Assembly (NCBI GenBank): GCA_963995505.1
Contig: OZ023187.1
Location: 6,101,176-6,165,175 of the forward strand
Reading direction: 5' to 3'
DNA length: 64,000 nucleotides
Source of the DNA: Hypericum androsaemum
Taxonomy: Eukaryota > Streptophyta > Magnoliopsida > Malpighiales > Hypericaceae
Position 1 is the first letter of the stretch. Every line of letters starts with the position of its first letter. Shown here piece by piece: positions 23,260-33,267 of this stretch. The position numbers and the translations under genes were made by a program. Under the pieces are notes generated by a model that was not told where the DNA came from, ran no database searches, and saw only the letters and a list, made by a program, of their open reading frames with translations.

Positions 23260-23271
23260 TAGAATTATACT

Positions 23272-25870
23272 TTGTACTCATCAACATCACTACCTTTCTG
23301 TGTACCGGATAGTGCACAATTACATTATTGGCAACATCTCTGTATATGTGCTTTGGGCAAATGACTTTATCACACAAAACAAAGACCAAAAAAGATAATG
23401 AAACGAAAAAGAACGAGGGATATAAAAAGAGAGAAGCTACAAAATAAATAGGACCAGCAAATACGAGTGCCATAATAAAGACTTGTGACACCTTAAATTG
23501 GTTCCACATACATTATTCTATGCAATTATTAGTGGATTTAATTTTTTTTCCAAAAAAAAATGCATGATGGGTGTGGGATTCCATTTCCTAGCTAGGCTAC
23601 AAAAAAAATACAAATAATTTATATATATTTTTTATGGGTGATAAACTGATAATGGGATTTTGGACCCAAACATCCAAAATCCAATCATGTTGCTTTCTCC
23701 AAAGAGATTCCTTTGCTTCCTCCATAAGCCATTTTGGGCCACAATGACGATAAGATTCATTGTCTTCCCTTACCAAATTGGTTGCACACTTGTCCCTGTG
23801 CCCTCTCATGCCTTTTCTTCATCTAATTAATTATTGTGCTGGCTACTTTTAGTGGACGCTTCACAACTTTTATTTACATATTAAATTATATATTCAAACT
23901 ATATGAATATAATTATTTATTTCCAGCATAACATGCATAATTAAATATTATACATAATAATACTATGTATACCATCAATATGGGTGTGTACATGTTAGAT
24001 CAGCAGACACGAAATATAGATTCAAAACACGATAAATGATGGAGAAAAGTATATGATAATAGGAAACATACCATATGTGTGGTTTATTAAAAATATGTGC
24101 GTAAAGTTCTTTAAAAAAAATCGAAAGAATATAAGGGGAAAGCATACAGTTCGAATTTTAGTGCAGATTCGTATTTTACTAATCAAAATCTTAGTTTACG
24201 TATATTATTTCTAGTCAAATTTCTAAATAATACTATTAGTATTGGCAGTTGGAGAATTCAATTTTTAACTAATTAATTTCCCACTTTGGCTGGCTCCTAA
24301 TTATTTTTGTTCTCGCTTATCATCAGATGAAAGTAACCATGCACTGGTTAGTACTCCTGCAGCATATTCTTCCTAAATATTCCGTAACGTCTTCGTTAAT
24401 AGCAAACAGATAATTCCCAATCGGTATAATTTGTTCTAATTTTGCTTTCAATATATTCTAGAACCTGTCCCCATACTATCGATTTCAAATGAAGTTCTCC
24501 TTTCTTAGGCGTTAGTACACCCAAATGCTTTGTTCTCTTGATTAGCTTAGATCTCTATTTTGAATTTTTACAATAAGAGTATCTCTCCCTCGTATGAGTG
24601 AATCCTCTAAGTATAGAGTTGATTGAATACCGCACGTATAATTTCATGAAAATATTAGTGCGTTACAATAAAAGTGTCTAGGTATGTTTTAGTTTTAGTG
24701 AGTTACTTCCGAGTAATTGTTAGGCGTAAAAAGATTTTATGAAGGTCTAGAGTCTAAGCTATAATATTTGTAATTATTGGTGTAAAAATATATTTTTACA
24801 AAAATAAACTTTGAGTAACTGGCCAAACCGCTAGACACTAAAGTACTATATGGACCTAATCTGATAAGTTGCATTTTTTGTCCTTGCAAATTTCGGATTT
24901 TTGGTACCAAACTGAAATTTTCACCGAACACGGAAATATATAATGAGATTTACGTATCAGCCCCATGTACCGATCACGGTCCCATATTTTGAACTTCCGC
25001 TGCCGAATTACCGAGTTCCAGAAGTTCACCGATTTTACCGCAATTCTGAACTCATTTTTAGAAGTAAACTTTGATTTGTTATGTACAACTTGTAGAATTC
25101 CCACATACAAACTTGCAGATGTTGATCTCATTAAAATTCGGATATAGTAAAAGGAGATGAAAATAAATACGCCAAGAAAGAAAAAAAAACTATTAATAAT
25201 ATCGCGTATACAAAATCTAACATTCCTTTCACGATATATTTAGTTATGTCTCGATTTAAATTTCTCCGAAAAATCGCATAAAGCATGTAATGATTTGAGA
25301 AAATTTGAAATAGACAAACTTTTACAATAATAAAAACCAAAAGGGCCTCCCTAAAACTCCCCGAGAAAAGTAGCTCTCGCTACCCTTTGTAGATAATTCT
25401 GAACTCATTTGCACACCTATGGTCCGTACCCTATGTTGCTGCGATGAGGCCACGACAGCCATAAAATATGCTCAGATGCTCTACTATAAACCATAGAAGG
25501 CCATTCACCCTGACAAAAATGGGTCATCCATTTATTTTATTCTTTTAGAATTGAGCTTACTTAAACACAAAACATTTTTAAGAGAGTTTATTACTTAAAC
25601 TTACCTTCATATTGGTCTATCTTTGATTCAATAGATTTTGTATCACCACTCCACACATTTTTTTGGTCGTATTCTAAGCCAAGTACTATCATATCATATG
25701 TAGGAATAATTCTTTTAATGATGTATTTACCATCCTTAAAAATTGAACTTAAAAAATTCCGAAAAAAATTAAAATTTCTTACCGTTCGAATCATTCTGAT
25801 TCATGCACTCCTCACATAATTGCTGATAAGGGGGACACCAAAATTGAAAAGGATGAGAAAGAACTACAGA
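23272..25870. other. Long AT-rich intergenic stretch
   Basis: No gene or bounded mobile element was identified. 23680-23810 is less AT-rich and contains GATAAGATT and ATTGGTTG motifs of the type seen in light-regulated plant promoters, but no open frame follows. Everything up to 25870 is unassigned. Confidence 0.4.
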
Positions 25871-26109
25871 AACCAATGGTCGGAGGCCTTTTTGATGGTG
25901 GCGTAAATGGGACCCACTGGACATGGTACCAAATTCCCCACCCCAAAAAGCCTTTTTGGGCTCCTACAAATACCCACTTCCCCTCTTCTCCTCAATCCCA
26001 TGAGCCTCACCCAAATTATAATATAACTAAGAAACCAAAGACTAATTGGAGTTTCCTTTCTCTCCCACCAGCAACTAGCACCCAGTGGTCTCTAGTAGAC
26101 CTCTGTCGG

Positions 26110-26202
26110 GTAATTATAAACTTTCGTCAATTTTTGTACGTTTTTTTTTCATTCGGGTAACTAAACGAAGCTGATTTTTTTTTCTTTCATTTTTTTTTGC
26201 AG
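26110..26202 (+). other. Probable 5'UTR intron of the FAF-like gene
   Basis: GTAATT at 26110 and a pyrimidine-rich TTTTTTTTGCAG ending at 26202 define a 93-bp AT-rich intron just before the coding start. The preceding leader contains ctcttctcctcaatcc-type plant 5'UTR sequence. The intron is inferred from splice signals only. Confidence 0.55.
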
Positions 26203-26220
26203 CTGCTAGTGTCTGAAGAG

Positions 26221-27651
26221 ATGACCAAGAACATGCAGGGGATAGTATCGATCCTCGGGTTGGAATCCGACGGCGAGGGGACCAAAGCTACGGCTTCCCT
26301 GAGGAGGACTCTCTCGGCCGACATGTCGTCCACGAAGTGGCAAGCCCAGCACGGCTTCATTCCTCTCAAGCGGGTCGCTTCCTCCGAGCAACTATTCCCG
26401 TCCTCCTCATCGTCCTCCTCGTCGAGCTGCTCGTCTTACGACAAGAAGGCGGCCGGAGTGTTCGATATATGGAGCTCGATAGTCGCGCAGAAGGCCAAGG
26501 AGGAGGAGCTCGTCCCCGCGCCTTATGTTCACCCGCTGGTAAAGAGGTCAGCCAGCTCCCTGAGCGGGAAGAGCCTCGAGATATGTACGGAGAGCCTCGG
26601 TTCCGAGACCGGGTCCGATGGCTACTCTTCTTGCCCATCATCTGAGGAGGACGAGGAGGAGGAGGAGGTTCGAGTCGAGGAGAGTAAAGTCGAGCGCTTG
26701 GAGATGGAACCGCGGGTGGCTAAGTACAATAGTCTTGCTGCTGCTAGCAAGAGGGTGTACCCCCGATCGTTCCCTCCTCCGATTCCTTCTTTGGGAAGTT
26801 GTGATGGTTCACGTGTTCGTATGAAGTCCCATCGGAACAATGGGAGGGTGGTTCTCGAAGCGGTGTGTGTTCCTAGCCAGAACAACTTCAGGGCTGACCG
26901 CCAGGACGGCCGCCTGGTGCTGTCCTATGTTGCCGTTGAGGGCGGGAAGCTGACCGGGGAGGAGGAGAACGAGGAGGAGACCGAGCAGTTCGATGTCGAG
27001 ATCGGGGATCGGGGCAGGGAGGATGAACAAAGGGAGGGAGTGGAAGGAGTTGAAGATGATAAGAAGGTAGGGTTTGGGATGGAATTGGATACATCAAGGC
27101 TCCCAAGTGGGGTGATCATGCATAAGTTGGCACTATCGATGAAAAAACCATGGGTGTTGACAAATAATATGAACCCAAATTGGAGTAACAAGTATGATGA
27201 TCTAATGGAGGCAGACAAGACAGAGGAGGAGATGGTCGTGGAGCGAACGAGTCCGGTGATTCGTCCGCTTCCGCCAAGGCCTCCAATGGCACGCAGGACG
27301 ACCAGCACCATAAAGGCAACTAGTGCGACGACATCCACCAAGGCCGCGGGCTCTCTTAATGCTTATGAGTACTATTGGAAGACCAAAAGCGCGGCGCCAA
27401 CGAGAGTCCCGTCTAAAGTGTCAGGGTTCAGTCCAGTCGCCAAGAAGCTGCCATCCATATTCGAAATCGACAACAACAACAACAACCACAACAATTTAGT
27501 GGTCTCCAAAAGCTACATGGCGAATGAGAGACAACAAATGATGTTGTCTAGGGGGAACAACGGAGATTACTTGGTTCCTATGATTAAGGGATGCAAGGAT
27601 CCTAGGAGGTCCTTCTCCCTAAGGGACCCACATTGCATTGCCACATCCTAA
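26221..27651 (+). CDS. FAF-like protein (FANTASTIC FOUR domain, DUF3049)
   Basis: Single-exon coding region of 476 residues. FAF-domain proteins are plant-specific. The small FAF1-4 proteins regulate shoot meristem size through the WUSCHEL-CLAVATA loop; the longer FAF-like group is less studied. Residues ~180-238 carry the FAF domain: RSFPPPIPSLGSCDGSRVRM, KSHRNNGRVVLEAV, then FRADRQDGRLVLSYV. The N-terminus has MQGIVSILGLESDGE and SLRRTLSADMSSTKW, found in FAF-like proteins, followed by a Ser run (61-69). Acidic tracts lie at 142-149 and about 244-290. The ATG at 26221 was chosen because the frame upstream of it lies in the probable 5'UTR intron. The tail ends with RRSFSLRDPHCIATS. Base composition is GC-rich relative to the flanks, as usual for an intact exon. 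No defects seen. Confidence 0.88.
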   Translation: MTKNMQGIVSILGLESDGEGTKATASLRRTLSADMSSTKWQAQHGFIPLKRVASSEQLFPSSSSSSSSSCSSYDKKAAGVFDIWSSIVAQKAKEEELVPAPYVHPLVKRSASSLSGKSLEICTESLGSETGSDGYSSCPSSEEDEEEEEVRVEESKVERLEMEPRVAKYNSLAAASKRVYPRSFPPPIPSLGSCDGSRVRMKSHRNNGRVVLEAVCVPSQNNFRADRQDGRLVLSYVAVEGGKLTGEEENEEETEQFDVEIGDRGREDEQREGVEGVEDDKKVGFGMELDTSRLPSGVIMHKLALSMKKPWVLTNNMNPNWSNKYDDLMEADKTEEEMVVERTSPVIRPLPPRPPMARRTTSTIKATSATTSTKAAGSLNAYEYYWKTKSAAPTRVPSKVSGFSPVAKKLPSIFEIDNNNNNHNNLVVSKSYMANERQQMMLSRGNNGDYLVPMIKGCKDPRRSFSLRDPHCIATS

Positions 27652-27796
27652 TGACCAAACTACTATATCCCTATACCATAATAACTAGTGGTTTCATGAA
27701 GCTAAATTCCGTGATTGTTACACATATTATTGCCCTACGTCTTTTTTCTCCCCTTTTTTACACTACCAAGAATAATGGATGGTGTTTATGTACTCA

Positions 27797-27802
27797 AATA
27801 AA
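27797..27802 (+). terminator. Polyadenylation signal of the FAF-like gene
   Basis: AATAAA about 145 bases after the stop codon, followed by a TG/TTATTGTT-rich stretch, which is a reasonable plant 3' end. Confidence 0.4.
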
Positions 27803-28978
27803 ATGAAGATGAGGGGAGAGAGATCAGATTATTGTTGTTATTGTTATTATATATCATGTAATTCATAAGATCAAGGAAGAGAAACCGAGATGCCCTCTGA
27901 TTAACTGTATTAGCTATTAATTGTAACTTCTTTTGTGATCAGCTGATGGTGGTCGTTTTTCTAGAGAAAAGTTTAATTGTGGTATGGTCGTTTGGCATCC
28001 CAGTACACCCCACTAATTCTTAGTTTATAATGTATCAATTGAGTCAAAGTAATTAAAATCTTTATGATGATTTCAATTTCGTTTACATTTACATAATCGA
28101 TCCATTTGCACATAGCAGGTGACGTCATCGGCGAGCTGACGACATTTGTAGCGGATGATCGGGCAACTGCCTGAATGCTCTATCTTTAAAAAATTGAAAC
28201 ATGATTGATGCATGTTAAACCACGAAATATTGAAGTGTCGAATGGTCATACCAAACATAGTACTAAGTAAAATTTATTTTTTATAAGATAAAAAATTAAT
28301 TTAGCACTATGTAATTTTATCTATTTACACACTACTACTTTGTGGTTTTAAAAAATTTGACCACATGATAGATTCAAACTGTCACTGCACTCGTTTTGAG
28401 TAAATATTTTGGACAAAAAATCTGTTGAAACAAATGTATATGAAAAAACTCATTTTTCGCTATTATGACATTTTTCATATTTTTCTGATTTATTTTTAAA
28501 ATTTTAATTTAATAATACTTAGAAGTATTTTTGTCTAGATAAAAAATTTAGTATCAATTTGAGATACCTCTATTATTTGTAGAACATTTAGAAACCACTA
28601 CTATGTGGATGCATTAGTAAAAAACACAGTATACGGAAATGGACTTTTCTTTTTTATAAAGGAAATCGCGGGGCGTCATCGTTGACCTTGGTTGGACTCA
28701 TGCCTTATCTGTAGATTCTGTACTATACAATTATATGGTTTATCTTTTTTTTGGGTGGAATGATGTGGTTTCTCTCTCTCTCTATTATCCCTTTACCTTT
28801 TCCAATACTTATTTTTTTGAGAAACCTTTTCCAATACTTATGCTTTTGTGATAATTGGCCAATGGGATTTTTGTCGGATTAGTTGGGTCTAAATGGTGTG
28901 GCCCAAGTGACATTTATTTTGGGAACATCACGATCCAATCTTTATATGGTCTGTCCATGCACGTGTCAACTTGAGTTT
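27803..28978. other. 3' flank and AT-rich spacer
   Basis: Includes the end of the FAF-like 3'UTR. A ctctctctctct run near 28770 is followed by a ~17-bp direct duplication (ccttttccaatactta near 28795 and 28827). No gene was recognised. Confidence 0.4.
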
Positions 28979-29252
28979 GGATTGGGTCCAGAATGGGTCC
29001 ATTTCGAACTGTTTGGACAGAAAGACGCGTGGGAATATTTTGCAAAAAAATTAAAATTCAGGAACAAAAATGAAAAAAGTCCGTGCGGTAGAAGATCACC
29101 GACATACTCTTATCGATAACTGAGCATGCTATTGTCGTAGAACGTGAGTTATTATCAATAACTGGGCATGTTAGTAACATATCCGGGACATATCATTATC
29201 GATCTTTTAGTCCAAACGGTCCGAAATGATCCCTTTACTCCGGACCTAATCC
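28979..29252. mobile_element. MITE, family with ggattgggt termini (copy 1)
   Basis: The left end ggattgggtccagaatgggtcca and, in reverse, the right end ggattaggtccggagtaaaggga are inverted repeats. Similarity continues through tttcgaactgtttgg. The 274-bp body matches copy 2 at 31897-32691 after removal of that copy's nested insertion. No open frame and no clear target duplication. Confidence 0.7.
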
Positions 29253-31141
29253 ACCGCCGTGTCAACGTTGTCACTTTTTCGAATATTTCCTCCCAAATCG
29301 CCCATTATATTATTTCAATCCAAATAATCTACTCTATGATCTAAAGCATTGTTGATTTGCCACACCTGTCACGTTGTCCATAATTTGTCAATAGATATTT
29401 ATTGAATATAATAACTAAAACACACTTATTTATATAACTAGATGTTTTTAGTTGGACTACAAATTTCAAGGTTTGAACTATGGTCATAAACTACAATTTC
29501 AAATCTTCTGTATTTCCAACGATTAAGCCAAAAAAAATTGCTTGGTGTCAATCTTATTTTTAAAAATTATATAATTAATCTTTGGGTTTTTTTAAATTTT
29601 TATGTGGGTTCAGTTTTATTTTGTGTGTAATATACACATAAAACTTATCCAACCATTTAAGAACATATTTTTTGTGTGAAAACTTCAAGAAAATAATAAT
29701 TGAGTGAGAACAAGTCCCCACTAATTTGCACGTGACACCACCTCTAATAACGAGCAGTAAACGACTATCAAGTAGTACTCGTTTTCAAATGGTACAATCA
29801 CAAGTATGAGAATGAGGTATGTATCTTGCCAAATTATACATAAACATGGCTGAATTATCCAAAAACCAGCGGTTCCATATTCTGATGAAAATGAGGAACA
29901 GAAGAGACAACCCTAGCTAAGAAGAATATTACAAAGATTGTGCTAGGCTGGCCACCAACACCAAGTGGGTACGGTGGCTCTCCTCTCTCTCCATTATTGA
30001 AAAAGGCAGAAACCCACTATTAGCCACAGTCCACTCCTTTGCCACTCTTTTAGTTGGTTCCTTGATGGGCTAAAGCCAGCCAGCCCCTTGAAATGCTCCT
30101 ATATTTGGGTAATTTCTTGGACCACCACAAAACCCTAAGTGTGCATGCATACGTGTCGCCTTACCCAATTCGCCACGTGGTGCTTCCTTACTCGTTGGTT
30201 TTGCTCTAAGAGGGTGGAGGGGGTAGATTCTTCCCAAGAAGTATTCCGGCATTTTCCATGCCCTTTTTCTTATGTGTTCCTTTATTTATTTATGGAACAT
30301 TATATCGTAAACTAAGTCGAGTTGGTACAAGTGATATAAGACTTATATTTTTTGAATTAGGTTCTGAATTCGAACTTCGGGAATTGAACAAAATATTGCT
30401 GAATGAGTTACATTTTCTACAAGATTCGATAACAATAAATTTGAATTAGTTGTTGTTCGTAGATATCAGATAGACCCGAAAAAGGTAGAACATCCTATCA
30501 CTAACGAGCAGTGGTCGCAGGGAAATCTTCTTTAGGACAGTGAATATCAATAAAGGGTGATGGTGTAAGAGTCCATTTGTTCTTTTTTTTTTTTGCGGGG
30601 TCCATTTGTTCATCTTTATCTAGTGCAATATATATACTTTACGTGGAAAGAAAATATCCACTGATGTTAATTACTAATTGTGGCAATCGTTTTCTATGCA
30701 ACGTCAAGTTTGTTTTTTCTTTTGGCACATTAAATGGGTGGGAACCCAAAATTTTAGGTCCTAACAAAACCTGCATGGTACATATTCGCTAGCAACACTT
30801 GGAATGTACACGAAGAAGGAATCACACCACCCGCTCTTATCTTAGTGAGAAGTTTGTCGGGATATCGATTAATCTTTGTTCGAATCGATTAAAATTTTTA
30901 ATCAATGTCAATATATGATATATCAAAGTTTGTAAAATTTTAAACATCAATTTGGTACCAAATTTCGATAAAGAATATCGTATATAATTTTGTGTTGTTT
31001 GGTACAGTTAAATATCTAATTTTGTAGTCCATTCAAATGACTATAGTACCAAGGAGACCCACATAATCTTGAATGCTGAGATACAAATATCCAAAAATTG
31101 ATCACTCGAGAAAATTTGAGGCACTTTGTTTGAAAAGTAAA
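29253..31141. other. AT-rich intergenic stretch
   Basis: No gene recognised. 30305-30400 has paired A-box-like (gagttggtacaagtg) and B-box-like (ggttctgaattcgaacttcgg) motifs, so it may be another SINE relic, but it has no bounded ends. CACGTG occurs at 30174-30179. Confidence 0.35.
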
Positions 31142-31235
31142 TTTTTACACCGTGATATATACCAGGATTTGAACTTTTGACCTTCTAGATATTTATAAAG
31201 TTTTGTATCGTTAGGTTAGATACTTTTTAAACCAG
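31142..31235 (-). mobile_element. SINE relic of the family at 11441 and 12060
   Basis: tttttacaccgtgatatataccaggatttgaac followed by ttctagatatttataaag aligns with the reverse of 11441-11549 (tacaccatgatac..., cctagatatttac). The reverse complement of the B box is aggatttgaac. No target duplication was found, so it is older or truncated. Confidence 0.55.
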
Positions 31236-31896
31236 ACAGTAACACACGCCAAATTTCCGATGTAGTATCTACAAATATCGATCCCTGCCGACACCAAATC
31301 TTCATTTTGGATACACAATAATAAAGACCGAACTTGGGGTATTGATTGAGTGTAGACCGGCGCCAGAAGCACGTACGAACAAAAGGCACCGACCTTTGGG
31401 ATAATAGTATAATGGTATATATTTTACTTTAAAAAATAAGGTTAACGCTATTTAGAGTACAAGCATGGTCCATTCTCTTACTAATTGTATCACCGAAATT
31501 ATCCTCATACTAATTTCTTAAAAAAAAAATATTTTGCTCCTCATGCTGAGGACCGATGAATAGCGATCTGCACCCAATGCAACTGCCAGATCAAAATCCA
31601 CATTCAGTTTACGACGAATAATTTAATTGTGATTCAGTATTTTAACTGCTATTTTTTAATAATGAGAGAAACAGTAAACTCGATAGAGTCTACCATAAAA
31701 TATCACTAAAAATCCCACCAAAATAATAGTCACTTAAAATTTTAATCATTAAATTTATCGGTAACAATTTTCGTTGGAACCTCGGGTCGGATAATTGTAG
31801 TTATAAAGGTAACTATATTTAGATTCTGCAATGGTACGTACTTTTGACCTAATTCATCATCGTCATCCTTAAATCATGTGTTTTCTGATGGGGTGA

Positions 31897-32691
31897 GATT
31901 GGGTACGGAATGACCCCATTCCAAATAGTTTGGAGTGAAGACACGCTGGAGCTTTTTTGCAAAAATGTAAAAATATAGGGACCAAAATAAAAAAAGTCAC
32001 ACGTGCCAGTATCGTAAACGGGGCATGCCACTGTCGCAAACACGTAAAATACACTAGCCAATATGACATACGAGGCATATGAGTATCACATAGACCTGAC
32101 CACGGTTCGAATTTGGACGAATTCGAATTCATCAAAACATTAAACCATATTCAATTCTTCACGAGACGAATCGAATACGAATTATGAATTTTTGAATTCG
32201 AATCGAATTCAAATCGAATTATAATCGAATTCAAATCGAATTATAATCGAATTCGAATCGAATTATAATCGAATTATAACCAAATTTTTTCCTCTCAAAT
32301 CCCCCCATTTTATTTGAATTTTTTAACATATATTATTATTATATGTACATAAATTTGAATCGAATTTAACACAAATTTAACTAGAATCAAATTTTCGAAT
32401 CGAATTCGAATTAAATTCGCCAGTTTTGCGAATTATAAATATCTTGAACCGTATTCAATTCGTTTTATGACGAATTCGAATCGAATTTTTTACGAATTGA
32501 ATTATTGACGAATCGAATCAAATTTTTAATGAATCGAATAGAATCGAATCACGAATCACGAATCAAATTCAATTCATGGCCAGGTCTAGTATCACATAAC
32601 GGGGCATGCCGGTATCACATGACGGGGCATGCCAGTGCAATCCCTTCACTCCAAACTGTTCGGAATAATTTTCTTCACTCTGTACCCAATC
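31897..32691. mobile_element. MITE, family with ggattgggt termini (copy 2), carrying a nested insertion
   Basis: The left end gattgggtacggaatgacc and the right end, in reverse, ggattgggtacagagtgaaga are inverted repeats related to copy 1. Without the 498-bp insertion and one duplication copy its length would be about 289 bp, close to copy 1. It contains a short tandem of gtatcacat-gacggggcatgcc with the palindrome ggcatgcc (32589-32631). Confidence 0.7.
32091..32588. mobile_element. hAT-type MITE nested in the preceding MITE
   Basis: The termini tagacctgaccacgg and, in reverse, tagacctggccatga form an inverted repeat. The flanks are the exact 8-bp duplication gtatcaca (32083-32090 and 32589-32596), as expected for hAT elements. 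The interior consists almost entirely of variations on aatcgaattcgaatcgaatt. No transposase. Confidence 0.88.
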
Positions 32692-32696
32692 CAAAG

Positions 32697-33267
32697 CATT
32701 TTTTGATGTCTTTTCAAATCCTTTTGGTTGGCTCTTTAGCCGTACATTTTTTTCCGGTTAACTATACTTTAATACCTTCCACAAAGAATGTATTAAAATA
32801 TTTAGGATGCAAATATTACTATTACTAAAAATTCACTTATAAAAGAACTATACTATAATACCTTGAGTTATAAGCTAGGTTTCACTTTAATCCTTAAATT
32901 TCAGTTTTTACTTGATCATATCTAGATTTGTCCAAAACTCGGAATAAAATTGTCGCTTTGTAAAATCTCAACTATCGATTATACTAAATCATACTTGTGA
33001 TTGATCTTTTACAGAAAAAGCAGAGATATTTTGGGCTGAGAAAGTGCCAACATAACTCACAATTACATCAAATTGCAGTGTCCCATAGTTGCCCCAACCC
33101 ATAGACATACATATAATATGAAATTGGTAACATCTACATTGACGAAGGTTTATCTAATTTAGAAACGGACCTCCTCGATCAACTTGCTCAAGAGCTGCAG
33201 CCTGAGACCTTCTAGGGACATCATGGTTGTCGTCGGTATCACCCACGAAGACCCTCTATGATAATGA
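32697..33267. other. Spacer downstream of the J-domain gene
   Basis: The ~35-bp piece caactatcgattatactaaatcatacttgtg (near 32968) is shared with 11389. The segment 33130-33267 is probably the 3'UTR of the minus-strand J-protein gene. Confidence 0.4.

Larger units (their letters stand above)
19813..23260 (+). mobile_element. LINE fragment (C-terminal RT and zf-RVT), split by a copia-like element
   Basis: Two segments (19813-20283 and 22256-23260) form one LINE once the insertion at 20289-22250 is removed. The left part, with stops, reads like LINE RT C-terminal sequence (LLLKWV followed by NFPFNKEA). Just before the break it encodes SNWNWNLIWHRRLYVWE. After the break come MNLLQVLSKWEP and IWKINVPSKVQC, then a zf-RVT domain (CPLCLDKNETPAHLFLHC) and WGLWLLKNRIIFEGA. 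A 3' region ends near a TA-rich tail. A possible 8-bp duplication attatact lies at 19805-19812 and 23264-23271. Stops and a frame change show the LINE is dead. Confidence 0.75.

Noticed and set aside
23680..23810. Promoter of a light-regulated gene
   Set aside because: GATAAG and CCAAT-like motifs are present but no coding sequence or transcript structure follows.
26206..27341. Long open frames on the minus strand and in the other plus frame across the FAF-like gene
   Set aside because: They are shadows of a GC-rich exon; the FAF domain and codon pattern fix the plus frame starting at 26221.
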